A stretch of 64,000 bases of DNA, from contig SMSO01000031.1 in NCBI GenBank assembly GCA_004764695.1, positions 4,511,048 to 4,575,047 of the forward strand, given 5' to 3'. The DNA is from Schizochytrium sp. TIO01. Lineage: Eukaryota > Sar > Bigyra > Thraustochytrida > Thraustochytriidae. The notes under the pieces were generated by a model. It saw only the letters and a program-made list of their open reading frames with translations, had not been told where the DNA came from and did no database searches. The translations under genes and the position numbers were made by a program. Positions 22,852-32,346 of the stretch are shown here, piece by piece. Numbering within the stretch: the stretch's first letter is position 1; the number at the start of each line of letters is the position of its first letter.

Positions 22852-23193
22852 TTGAGCAACCACTTTGACAAAACCAAGTTGAGAGCAAGTCCTGTACACT
22901 CACTTTCGCATTATACTCATCTTGTGCAAAAAAAAATTGTCGAGCGCTTATATCTCACGAGGGCAGGAATATATATTCAGGTTTCTAGCCATGACAAGGT
23001 GACAGCATCTTGGAGCGAGAAGAACTCTATTTTCGTCAATAAAACTTACTTTCGAACTGAAGGTTCATGCCGTCAAGCGCTCGGGTATAGTATTAATGGT
23101 GACTACTTTATGAGCTTTAGTCTTGGATCTATGAAATTACTTTACGTCAACTGTAAACTCCGTTGCAGAGTCCGGATCATGAAACTGCCCTAG
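22852..23193 (+). other. Short ORF in duplicated 3' flank, unit B (doubtful)
   Basis: A 113-codon frame, the longer counterpart of 18108-18302. In unit A the N-terminal half is not in one frame because of a one-base difference in an A run (ttgtgcaaaaaa). No recognisable domain. It is probably not a gene. Confidence 0.15.
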
Positions 23194-23620
23194 TGTTAAG
23201 ATCGCTAGTTGATTAGCAATAAACATTTTAAGGTCTATTTCTTACCGAGAATTGGGACTTTTCCAAAAAGCGAACCATCAGTAACAATGATGTCATGAGC
23301 CTTTGGTTCACAAAAGAGGCTTTCAAAGTTCTTCTAATGACCCAGCGATCCGCTTACCTTGCGCAAGTTTCGAGGGCATTTGGTTTTGGAAACAGAAAGG
23401 GCCCTCGCAGGAGCATTGGCTTTGTACAGATCCTGAGCCATTTATTCTGGCTTCGCCTAGCTCTAATTTATCAGTTCTATGAATGCTATTGTAGTTTCGA
23501 GACCCTTAAATATGATTATATATATACAAGCTTACTCAAGCGTATATAAGCCTCTTGGTTTCAGCGGGGTGAAGATGGTGATTGTGAAGTGTTCTTACTA
23601 TGGATTATCTACATAAATTT

Positions 23621-26308
23621 TTAATGGTTGACTTGTGTATTATTCAACCTTCTTGATATAAAGTCATGTAACCCCCCCATATGTGATACAAGAAGTATTT
23701 CCTCCGCAGACTCATGATCCTTATTATGACCAGAAGCAACGTTATGAGCAAGTTCATGGCAAAAGGTTACGTACCAGTAGCTTTCAATATATCTGCTGGG
23801 GTTTCGAGTTTGTAGCTGAACATGAGCGTACCGTGCATTAAAAAACAACTTGCCACCATAATTAAAAGCGATTCGTTCTGCATCTTCCCAGAATACACGT
23901 ATACAAGAAGCGAGATCAGATATATTGAAGACAGATTTCGCTAGATCCGCTATGAATATTGCAAACTCTGACATGAATCTTGCTCGCTCCTGATTGCAAC
24001 CAAGTGAGACAGCCATGTCTACATTTTCTCCTTCATGATATAGAGGTAGTACTGAATTCGGAAATGCAAGTGGTATTAGATTCATGGCACTTTGGCCGGA
24101 GCAGTGCGATCTCTCAAATTGAAACGAAGCTGGGGCTCCGTTATGGCGAATGGCAGAGAGATATGGATCATTTGCTTGTTGAACTGTGCCATTGAAACAA
24201 GCTTGCAAAAGTGTCGCGTTGCTCTGAGACTCGCCTAATGCGACCCCGCGTTTCTGCTCTGGAATATCTTCTTCAACTGTCTCAATTTCGCTGGAATCTG
24301 AAGAGGGCTGTTTCGACTTATCCAAAGGTGCATGATTTTTTCTCTGTACAGACAAACTTGTAGGAGACTGTTCCGAAGAGTGAGGTAGATTTGCGGAACA
24401 ATTTAGACCATCCGAAGAAGAATGCACAGGATTGGGCAAGATTTGAACTGCATCAAGATCGCTAACTTGATGACGCATCATAGCGATCTTTTGCATCGCA
24501 TCTAAGTCCATCGAGTATCCAACAACCTTTTGCAGACATATCTTTAAAGCCTCAGAATAGTAAAGCATCGTACAACCTCCTCCACAGTGAGTCTCATTCT
24601 GCTTTGGGTCAATACACTTTTTCCCAGAGCTGCAAGACTGCTTTTGTACCCACTTGTGAGTGGCTTCTGGGCTATCGAGCAAAACCATATCTATTGCATA
24701 AATTCGCTCATTCTGCTGATTCTTCCCTGGAACAACAAGGCGCTGATTCCCAGGTGGAAAACATTTATATACTAGCCTAGTATTCTTCAATGCTTTTTCG
24801 AACCAGGTAATACCTAAAGAACGAAAACGCTCAGCGGTCTCTTTTGCTTTCTCGTTCGGAGCAACCCAGTCCGGAAGATTATAGACTTGTTCTTCTGCTT
24901 TTGCCCAAAGCTTCACTACATCCGGGCAGTGTTGACTCATCTTCAGTAGTTTATACAATGGCTCCGGCACCTCAACAGGATTGAAGTTAAAGTACTCAGC
25001 ATCCTGGGCTTCGTGGACGTCATTACTACGACTCACTCTCGAGCATACTGGATACGGCTCACGCACATTCGCATTCTGCTTTTTGAAAATTGATACTAGC
25101 CCATCTGCTAGAAGATCATAGCAGCTCTTGCTAAATTCCCAGCTAGACAAATCTGCATCCTTGTCTTTCTGCATACCAGATCGCCACTGCGACCCCTCAA
25201 GGGCATCACGATACTGTATTAGACTGTCTGTTGAGATTTTGACATTACTAAGACTACCCACGTCTCCTGCGCCATCGGGCTTTGCAAGAATGTCATATAA
25301 AAACTGAACAAGCTTGCCAAAAGTGCTGTCTCGTTGTGTTTGGCTTCCTTCACTCTGATAATACAAACACTGAACCAGTATTGGAATCCACGCAATGAGA
25401 TATCTAACAGTAATAGAGTCTCGGTCACGCGTGAAGTCGAACAATTTGTGAAGCTTCATTCCTGCCATAAAGTTCAGCCCAAGCCCTTTGATGTCTTTGC
25501 TCTTGCATACAAATATGCCCCGTGCAAAGACCTTGCCGTGATGCTCTTCGCTAAATAGCACCTCCAAGACGTCGTCACCCACTTTCGGTGTCGGTGGTTG
25601 CATAAAGAGATAGTTTTCTCTCGGCACTGATAGCTTCACCTTACTCGGGGCTAAGAGACACACTGAATGGTGGTTGCAATTATCACCAGTGTCTTTTGCT
25701 TCAAGAAACAGTTTGTTCTGGCTCGAACCGCCCTCTTTTTCATGGAAAAATCTCCAATGCATCCTTCCTGTAAAAACCTGAACGTCCACATTCCTAGCGA
25801 CAAGCCTGTTGATCTCAACTTTCATGCCTTCGCCATACGCCCCTGCAGCAGCCTTGCTTGTTTTTTGGCTAAAACCTAAGGTCAGTGCATCTCTGTGGAG
25901 CACTGTTGAGAAATTGGTCAGTTCAATGTAGGTAGATTCTCCCAAGTTCTTCTCTAAAATGAAGCTTGCGGTTGTGTTACCTTGTTGAAGGGTTCGAACA
26001 TGATACAACAGTCTTGTGTTCATATCTACTTGAATGTCCTGAACAAACGACGGCTCGCCTCCCAAAACCTCTAAGGTCCGATCGTACCAGTTTTGTACGA
26101 GTTCACGAACTGAGCTGAAGCCATCAATCCAACTCGCATATTGATCGTTCATGTTTAGATCAAAGCGCCCACTATCTGCAGACGTTTGTGTTGTCTGTTG
26201 TATATCATTCCGTACCAAAACGCGTTGTCCTCCGATGGCTTTAGTGAATAGGTCTTGAGTTTCTCGGTTTGTCCATCTTTCAAAGCTGATGTGTTTCGGT
26301 TGGCTCAT
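23621..26308 (-). CDS. Array copy 3: GHKL ATPase-zinc peptidase-like protein
   Basis: An 895-residue intact protein counted from the ATG at 26308. An upstream TTG extension of 24 residues exists but I do not use it. ATPase region: Glu69, Asn73 and Asp76 in the N-box-like motif; Gly159, Glu160, Gly161 and Lys163 in the glycine-rich lid motif. Peptidase region: HELAH at 851-855, with His861 and His865 as candidate third zinc ligands and Glu866 beside them. The middle contains a Cys-rich patch (HCGGGCTM) and an acidic/Ser-rich linker shared with copy 1 but not copy 2. The last ~180 residues are almost identical in all copies. The family usually seen with such a GHKL core is the Hsp90/MutL/sacsin group; fusion to a zincin-like tail is what stands out. 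Biochemical activity is inferred from motifs, not known. Confidence 0.85.
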   Translation of the reverse strand: MSQPKHISFERWTNRETQDLFTKAIGGQRVLVRNDIQQTTQTSADSGRFDLNMNDQYASWIDGFSSVRELVQNWYDRTLEVLGGEPSFVQDIQVDMNTRLLYHVRTLQQGNTTASFILEKNLGESTYIELTNFSTVLHRDALTLGFSQKTSKAAAGAYGEGMKVEINRLVARNVDVQVFTGRMHWRFFHEKEGGSSQNKLFLEAKDTGDNCNHHSVCLLAPSKVKLSVPRENYLFMQPPTPKVGDDVLEVLFSEEHHGKVFARGIFVCKSKDIKGLGLNFMAGMKLHKLFDFTRDRDSITVRYLIAWIPILVQCLYYQSEGSQTQRDSTFGKLVQFLYDILAKPDGAGDVGSLSNVKISTDSLIQYRDALEGSQWRSGMQKDKDADLSSWEFSKSCYDLLADGLVSIFKKQNANVREPYPVCSRVSRSNDVHEAQDAEYFNFNPVEVPEPLYKLLKMSQHCPDVVKLWAKAEEQVYNLPDWVAPNEKAKETAERFRSLGITWFEKALKNTRLVYKCFPPGNQRLVVPGKNQQNERIYAIDMVLLDSPEATHKWVQKQSCSSGKKCIDPKQNETHCGGGCTMLYYSEALKICLQKVVGYSMDLDAMQKIAMMRHQVSDLDAVQILPNPVHSSSDGLNCSANLPHSSEQSPTSLSVQRKNHAPLDKSKQPSSDSSEIETVEEDIPEQKRGVALGESQSNATLLQACFNGTVQQANDPYLSAIRHNGAPASFQFERSHCSGQSAMNLIPLAFPNSVLPLYHEGENVDMAVSLGCNQERARFMSEFAIFIADLAKSVFNISDLASCIRVFWEDAERIAFNYGGKLFFNARYAHVQLQTRNPSRYIESYWYVTFCHELAHNVASGHNKDHESAEEILLVSHMGGLHDFISRRLNNTQVNH

Positions 26309-28371
26309 TTTGCTTGCTCGGGTTGTTGAAAGGGTGTCTGGTTGAGGCTTTAGTTTCTGAATATGCAAGCGTCTTTGCAATTGGGGTCTGCTGTCGGTGA
26401 GGGAAACTTGTTTGCCATGTTGATTAAGTCTACTTTATTCTAGCCCATGTAAAATAAGAATGCATTCTGTGCAGCTATGCTTTAATTACAGAAAGTTTGT
26501 TGTTTCAAATAGCCAAAGTCAATTTAAGCTAATATAACCAATGATACAAGTAATTTTGTGCACACGCTGTATGTATCTTTAGGCGTTGCTCAAGGGTTGT
26601 AGGCTTTGGTTGAGCTTTAGTTCAACGTCAGGAATTGGGGTAAATGTATTTTGCCAAAGATTTTATGATTTGGGCAGGAAGAATTGTTTCAAGATGAACT
26701 CTGTTCCTTCAAAGTAGAAATTGATCCCGCCTTGTCCTCAAGAGTCTGACTGCGTCTTGCTCATTATTCGCGGTTTCAACCTTGACTCTTGGACTTATAG
26801 AGGCCTTAATAGCCCGTGCAAGGTTTTGCCGCGGGATTCGATCAGTAATGCTGCGCTAGACTCAAGGTTGCTGGTCGAGTTTTCCAGCACATTTGTCAAA
26901 ATCTCAAAAGCAATAGAAAGAGCTGTAGCAACAGCACCTGCATGTTTATCACATAAGATCGCAGTCAGTCAGTCGTGATCGCTACAACAGCCATTGTGAA
27001 AATGGACCAAGTTCATTTTTTACCTCACTCTAAACTCCTCTGCTTCAATGCAATGTAATTTTGTTCACTGTGTCTCACTCAGCATACAATAATTTAATGT
27101 TTTATATTTAATTTCAAATGTTATTTGAAAAAAAAAAACAAAAAAAAAAACGGATTGAACGTTGCATGTCTCCATTAATCTGTTCATTGAAGAAGTAACT
27201 CAGGTCAATATGAGAGGTTCCTATAAAAGCTCTCATTTCTATATCACTTTTAGTATCGGGCGATCTGAAATCCCTATGTAAACTTTGGACAATATAAAAT
27301 CGCATTCTTGTAACTCCCGAAGGTAGTGAGGCATGCACCATGACCGATGGCGTCAACTGTATTTTAGGATATGATTATGTAAGAATTTATCAAGTCATCC
27401 AGTTTCAAACATGCAGACATGGAATTGGAAAAAGAAACCTTTTTTCATGGCTGCTGTAGCCCAAGTGATAAGAAATCGAGCATCTAACAGTATGCACATA
27501 ACAGCAGGTATCACGAAGTCAATTGTAGAAAACACCATAGATACCGCAGTACCACTAGCATTTATCTGTTAATTGTACTTGAAGAAAGCAACATGAGAGA
27601 TCGCTTGGCTTGAGATGCTACCCATGGAACTATACCCAAGTTGAAGGACGCCTCAACTCTTAGTAAGAGTGAATAGCCTAGGTTGTTCGACACAGATATT
27701 AGTATTTACTAGAGAGGGGGTACCTACCTATATCAGCCAATACCGAGTTTACACTGGCTTAAAGTGGGTGTGTGTACCTTCCCCAGCTAACAAATTTTGT
27801 TTGCTGATTAGGCATAATGGTTCCCTAGTTACTACTTAGGCTACCAGTCTGAGTGGATGAGAAGATATGGGCATGAAACAGGTGCATCGTGCCTTCTCCT
27901 GGAAGCTTCTGGTACTACTTACTAACACTCCTTACTAACTTACATAGTAGGCACTGCAAAGGTCGAATCTTCGTTCTTAAAAGCGTAGCTCTAAGCTACA
28001 TACTCTGGCCATCACCCACCAAAACCAGCTTGGCAGCCCATGCTACTTACTATACAGACACCATCGTATTTTGCGATGACCAGGCCATTCAAAATCCGAA
28101 AGTGTATGGAGAGCTATCAAATGGGCTAGTAATCACAGTTCCAAGGCTCTCAGACAGAATTACTATTTATGTAAAAAAAGACTAAGTGATCAGCGTTACC
28201 TTCTGAATGCTTAACACTTGGGAAACACTTCTGATGGGTTGGGGCGCGTACAAACTCAAGCATGCAAGGTAAAACCCAAATACAACATTCAGGGAATGGC
28301 CAATATATATAGCAGCAGACTTTAGAGCTTCGAGAGGCATCCATTCTAGCTTCCATTAACCTCTATTTGCA
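26309..28371. other. Intergenic, array copy 3 to membrane-protein gene
   Basis: The first ~100 bp match the upstream regions of copies 1 and 2 and probably hold the promoter and 5' UTR of copy 3. The rest is the diverged upstream part of unit B, then unique sequence after about 27916. A poly-A-rich stretch lies at 27128-27150. I see no gene. Confidence 0.6.
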
Positions 28372-28935
28372 ATGAAGAAATATGCTTCTCCTGTGGAAAG
28401 AATACTATTCGTACTTATCTACTGTACTCATTGCTTGAGGAGTTATGTTGTCCGTGGGTCCTGCGTTGATATGCTTGGGTATGATGCTATGACTGAGTGG
28501 TGCTTCGAGGAAACTTTCTCGTGCTACACTACTGCTCTATGGTATGACGGTTTAATTGAATGCACATGTAAGGATGGCAGCATGTGCTTCATGTCGTCGA
28601 CCAACACAACTCATGGTTGTCCATGTCTAGATTATGTGGCCCCTACTCCAGCCCCAACCTCGGCACCAACCTCCGACTCAACAGGAGACGGCTTTAATCT
28701 ACTGTATTTGATTATTATAGTGCCCGTGGGAGCCTTTCTCCTGTGTTGTGATTTAATCCCCAAGCTTCTTCGATGCTTGTTTCCTAACCTATTCCAGCAC
28801 GACGAGGATGTGGAGGCAAACAACTATTCTGTTGGCACTTGGCAATGGTTTGTCGTTTCTTATGGAGGTGTTCACCATGGAGATGGTGGCAGTGTTGGAA
28901 GTGGGGGCGGCGACGGCGGCGGTGGTGGCGATTAG
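28372..28935 (+). CDS. Small type I membrane protein with Cys-rich ectodomain
   Basis: A 187-residue protein I do not recognise. Residues about 1-26 could be a signal peptide or anchor (lysine start, hydrophobic VERILFVLIYCTHC). A short ectodomain (about 27-91) has roughly ten cysteines, suggesting disulfides. A Pro/Thr/Ser-rich stalk with PAPTSAPTS repeats follows, a likely O-glycosylation site. The single membrane span is at about 109-127 (LLYLIIIVPVGAFLL), followed by a Cys/Leu-rich juxtamembrane part. The tail ends in a His/Gly/Asp-rich stretch with GGGDGGGGGD. The layout suggests a surface protein. The single exon and the coherent signal-Cys-stalk-span order argue it is real. Confidence 0.6.
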   Translation: MKKYASPVERILFVLIYCTHCLRSYVVRGSCVDMLGYDAMTEWCFEETFSCYTTALWYDGLIECTCKDGSMCFMSSTNTTHGCPCLDYVAPTPAPTSAPTSDSTGDGFNLLYLIIIVPVGAFLLCCDLIPKLLRCLFPNLFQHDEDVEANNYSVGTWQWFVVSYGGVHHGDGGSVGSGGGDGGGGGD

Positions 28936-29739
28936 AAAAATTACCTGACCGAAGCTCCTTATGAAGAACTTTGTATACTATGAATTTCACCCAAAGACCG
29001 TGGTGCAACCCGCTTGCTAATGAGATATCCTATGAATAGCATAGGTAAAGTTATAACATGGAATCAACATTAGTTTATAAGGTTAAAGAACAGATTGATA
29101 AATTCATGAGCTAACTTTGAGTTCTACTCCATATCTCCAATACTATTAATTTGCAATGCATACAATGATATTCATCAAATTCTCTTGCAGAAAGCAACCG
29201 ACATCGACGTTAAATTGTTTGCAGAAGCCTCTGACGACATCTAGATGGAAAGTCTAGCTTGGCAAATGTGCCTCGCAAGAATGTGTAGTAAGAAAGCAAC
29301 CACCGTTGAGTGCAAATCCACCCATCGCGCAGTGCTATGCAGCTAATGAAACGAATATTCACCCTTATTTCAAATCATCAATGATTTGAAATTATATATT
29401 CAAATGCACATCATTGTTACTAATGACGCCCTGGTTTGTGTTGTTTTACAAGACGATTGAATTCCGATAGTTGCCTGCAGTAAATCTATTAAATGTCTTT
29501 AGATTCCCGTATAAAAATCATACGCACGAGTAAGGAAAAGTCAAGTTGTATATAGATGGCCTATGCTGAGGCAACTACAAAAATAGAGATCGAAGGAATC
29601 AGTGATTCAGGAAAGATGGCAATATGAGTAATAGCTAGTATTCGCACGAGTAAGTAATACAAAAGACCATTTGGTGACTCATCGTTATGTGCTTTGGTCT
29701 GGTGTCTGGTAAACAGCAATTATAAAGGAGGGTATCCCA
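28936..29739. other. Intergenic, membrane-protein gene to CSN2
   Basis: About 800 bp between two convergent genes, AT-rich. The word CGCACGAGTAAG occurs twice (near 29523 and 29643). I see no gene. Confidence 0.5.
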
Positions 29740-31143
29740 CTACTTGGTTTGAATGGCCCGCAGGCTTGAGGCCCAGGCACTTAGCGCCGCAAACTTGCGA
29801 TTCATTGAAACATTTGTTGGGGGTTCTTCCCCATCCCCTAGAGAGGTCGATTTAGAGTCAACGTGCTCACTGTATTTCTCAAGAATGCCCAATCGCTGAT
29901 CCACACGTGCACTGATACGGTGATCAAGAATGAGTTGGACCAGAATCTCTTCTACTTGGGCTGTAGTAACGTTGATTTCCCGAGCCAGAAAGTCCAAATG
30001 CACACGCTTGTAGGGGCGTACAATGATCATCAATACTTGGCTACGAATATTGTGGAGTAGATCATTAATGTAGCGCATGATGAACGGATCATTGGCAATA
30101 CCCAATTTTTGGTCATTGAGTAGACGTTCAAATTCCTTCACGTCGGAAGACTCATAAGCAGAACGCAATTCCATCATCGCCTTAATTTCTGGATCATCCT
30201 TGTATACTTTGGCCTCGCGACTATCGAATGGATTGATGTCCTTGAGTGCAATCATGTTCGCCAGGACTACATATTTGAGGCACTGCTTTGCCCGCGGGTT
30301 GCCTGCCTCCTGGTAGTTGCGAAAACTCTCAAAAAACTCATCATAAGCTTCAGACCAGGCCTCTTCCTCCATGCGCATTTTACCGCCTGCTTCTCGCAGG
30401 CCGCCAAAAATACGTGGGTCTTGAATGGCCGCTGACAAGGACTGAGTCTTCGGCCAAATTTCCTTTAATTTGGCCTTTTGCCGAGTGGCGCTGTACATGG
30501 CAATCTCCAGCGCGTAGACCTCCAAGAGATACGCGTCTCTGTTTGGATCATCCTTTGATTGACCTGTCTCTAGCGACTCATGCAGCGATCCAATCACCTT
30601 TTCCAGAGCTACGTAGTCTCCCTGATCTAGCAGCATCTTGCCGAGTTTCAGGTTCGTGTTGAACCACAGCCTTTCGTTATTCGCGGCCCGAAGCACATCC
30701 AACGTAATTTCGTACATGCGGCCAAGCGAAATCTGCGCTCCTTGAGGTCCTGCACCTGCCGATACTGTATCAAGTACGTGATTGATTGTATCATTGCATT
30801 CATTCCGTGTCACTTTGTCCAAGCATCGTAGCAATTCCTGGTAAACTTCAAGCATTGATTCACCCTGACCTAATCTGTGGTGCAACACCACCATGTGCTC
30901 TAGACTCTTGAACCGCCACTTAACTTCATCAGGGCGATTGTCCTTTTCCAGCTGGACAACCTTCTCAAACAATGAAAGAGCTGCTCGAGGATCGTCGCGG
31001 CGCTTGTCGTCAGCCTCGTAAAAGGCGTTTTCCACCTCGATAGCGTAGTCACTCTGGCCGCCGCCTTCTTCCTCTTCACCACCATCAGAGTATTGGTAGT
31101 CTCCGTCTTCGTCGTCGCTGTACACATACTCGTCGTCAGACAT
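29740..31143 (-). CDS. CSN2: COP9 signalosome complex subunit 2
   Basis: A 467-residue protein, close to the length of animal and plant CSN2. CSN2 is a scaffold subunit of the COP9 signalosome, which removes NEDD8 from cullin-RING ubiquitin ligases. CSN2 contacts the cullin/RBX1 end. The N-terminus has the typical acidic, Tyr-containing start (MSDDEYVYSDDEDGDYQYSD), then TPR-like helical repeats (about 35-300) with strong family matches such as LWFNTNLKLGKMLLDQGDY and the run ending in NPFDSREAKVYKDDPEI. The C-terminal PCI/winged-helix domain (about 300-420) includes RSQVLMIIVRPYKRVHLDFLA. It is much closer to CSN2 than to the related proteasome lid subunit Rpn6. The start ATG at 31143 precedes the acidic N-terminus. 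Intronless and intact. Confidence 0.97.
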   Translation of the reverse strand: MSDDEYVYSDDEDGDYQYSDGGEEEEGGGQSDYAIEVENAFYEADDKRRDDPRAALSLFEKVVQLEKDNRPDEVKWRFKSLEHMVVLHHRLGQGESMLEVYQELLRCLDKVTRNECNDTINHVLDTVSAGAGPQGAQISLGRMYEITLDVLRAANNERLWFNTNLKLGKMLLDQGDYVALEKVIGSLHESLETGQSKDDPNRDAYLLEVYALEIAMYSATRQKAKLKEIWPKTQSLSAAIQDPRIFGGLREAGGKMRMEEEAWSEAYDEFFESFRNYQEAGNPRAKQCLKYVVLANMIALKDINPFDSREAKVYKDDPEIKAMMELRSAYESSDVKEFERLLNDQKLGIANDPFIMRYINDLLHNIRSQVLMIIVRPYKRVHLDFLAREINVTTAQVEEILVQLILDHRISARVDQRLGILEKYSEHVDSKSTSLGDGEEPPTNVSMNRKFAALSAWASSLRAIQTK

Positions 31144-32346
31144 CTTGGACTTTGCGAGGCTTTATGACGAGAGGAACGAGAGCGACAGATCGAGGGACAA
31201 ATTGATGTGACGGATAGATAGATATTCTGAGAAAACGAAGGAAGCAATGCTTAGCGAGGCTGTTCTGCTCTGGAAAAGTAGAGAACAGCACAGCTTAGAA
31301 GCCTAGCGGCTGTCAGTTGCTGACGCACGACAAAGGTTGAAGAGCTTAGGAATGGAGAGAGAAGATCCTAAGGCAATTGTGATCGTTCGTTGTTTGTTTT
31401 TTAATCAACATGACTTTTATTGTTGTTGCTATCTAAGACTCCTAGCTATGGCTAGCCTAGTATTGATGCCAACATTGTATCTCAAGCACCATATGCCCGA
31501 TCTAGACATATCTGGAATTATGATTGATAAGCAAAAGAAATACAAAAAGAAAGCATGTGAAGACAATCACTCACGACTTCGATGTCCTTACGTACAATTT
31601 CTTAAATGAACTTAATTAAGCAGTACAGGAATAACCTTTTCTGACCGCGCTGAGCACAGATCTATGGGAACTACATTTGTTCATAAACTGCGGAAATAAT
31701 GGAGACTGGCCACTAGACATCGTGTCAAACACTCAATATCACACTTGATTATTCAGCAAAAAAAATATAGGACATAGTCAACCTAGCGAAGACTCGCAAA
31801 AGCGCTCTCTGAACTACTAAATAAAACGAATTGTCTTTAAACCTTGCTTGGCAATGACAATAGTCCTTATTGGGATAGAGCGTTAACTTGACAATCAAAC
31901 AGAATGAGGACTATTGAACTAGCTAGCAGACGTAATTATTAATATCGCGCAGACATGGAAATACTGAGACCTGAAACGTGGTCGCGAAGCCCAAGAGCAA
32001 CCTACCATGGGACTGGACGGTGGAAACCTTTTCAAAGCTTTGTATTGCAAGTAGTTAACGCAACAACCTTTATTCGATCCCTTTCTAGTATGTATTGATT
32101 TAAACTACTTGACGCAAGCAATTTGACAAAACGCGAGGATTCTGAGATATTTCCAGAATCTTCAACGCTCCATTAAACAAAGGGAAGTATGATAGAGCAT
32201 CAAAAGAACGATATAACAATCAAAATCAATTTTCACCGGACAAAGGTTATGCAGTAAATTAAAATTCCAAATGCAAGGAGTTTCAATGGGAAAACATTGA
32301 AGATGTACTTTTTGAGATGCGCACAAGACACAGCTTAGGGCTATGC
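31144..32346. other. Intergenic, CSN2 to J-domain gene
   Basis: About 1.2 kb upstream of CSN2 and downstream of the J-protein gene; it should hold the CSN2 promoter. A 90-codon frame at 31337-31609 (+) has no family support. No other feature seen. Confidence 0.5.

Larger units (their letters stand above)
21432..23620. other. Intergenic between array copies 2 and 3
   Basis: It begins with the upstream region of copy 2, with the first ~90 bp shared with copies 1 and 3. The more diverged upstream part of unit A follows, then a gene relic at 22655-22750, then the 3' flank of copy 3 (from 22770). The minus-strand frame at 21641-21853 has no family support. Confidence 0.65.
22770..27916. repeat. 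Tandem duplication unit B (contains copy 3)
   Basis: Unit B repeats the order of unit A: 3' flank from TACCTGCAGAGGTC, array copy 3, then about 1.6 kb upstream with blocks shared with unit A (around 26580-26640, 26960-27055, 27780-27916). It is longer than unit A, mainly through extra upstream sequence. Confidence 0.7.

Noticed and set aside
17889-27916. Array as a transposable element family
   Set aside because: No terminal inverted or long terminal repeats, no transposase or reverse transcriptase; the head-to-tail order and shared flanks fit ordinary tandem duplication.
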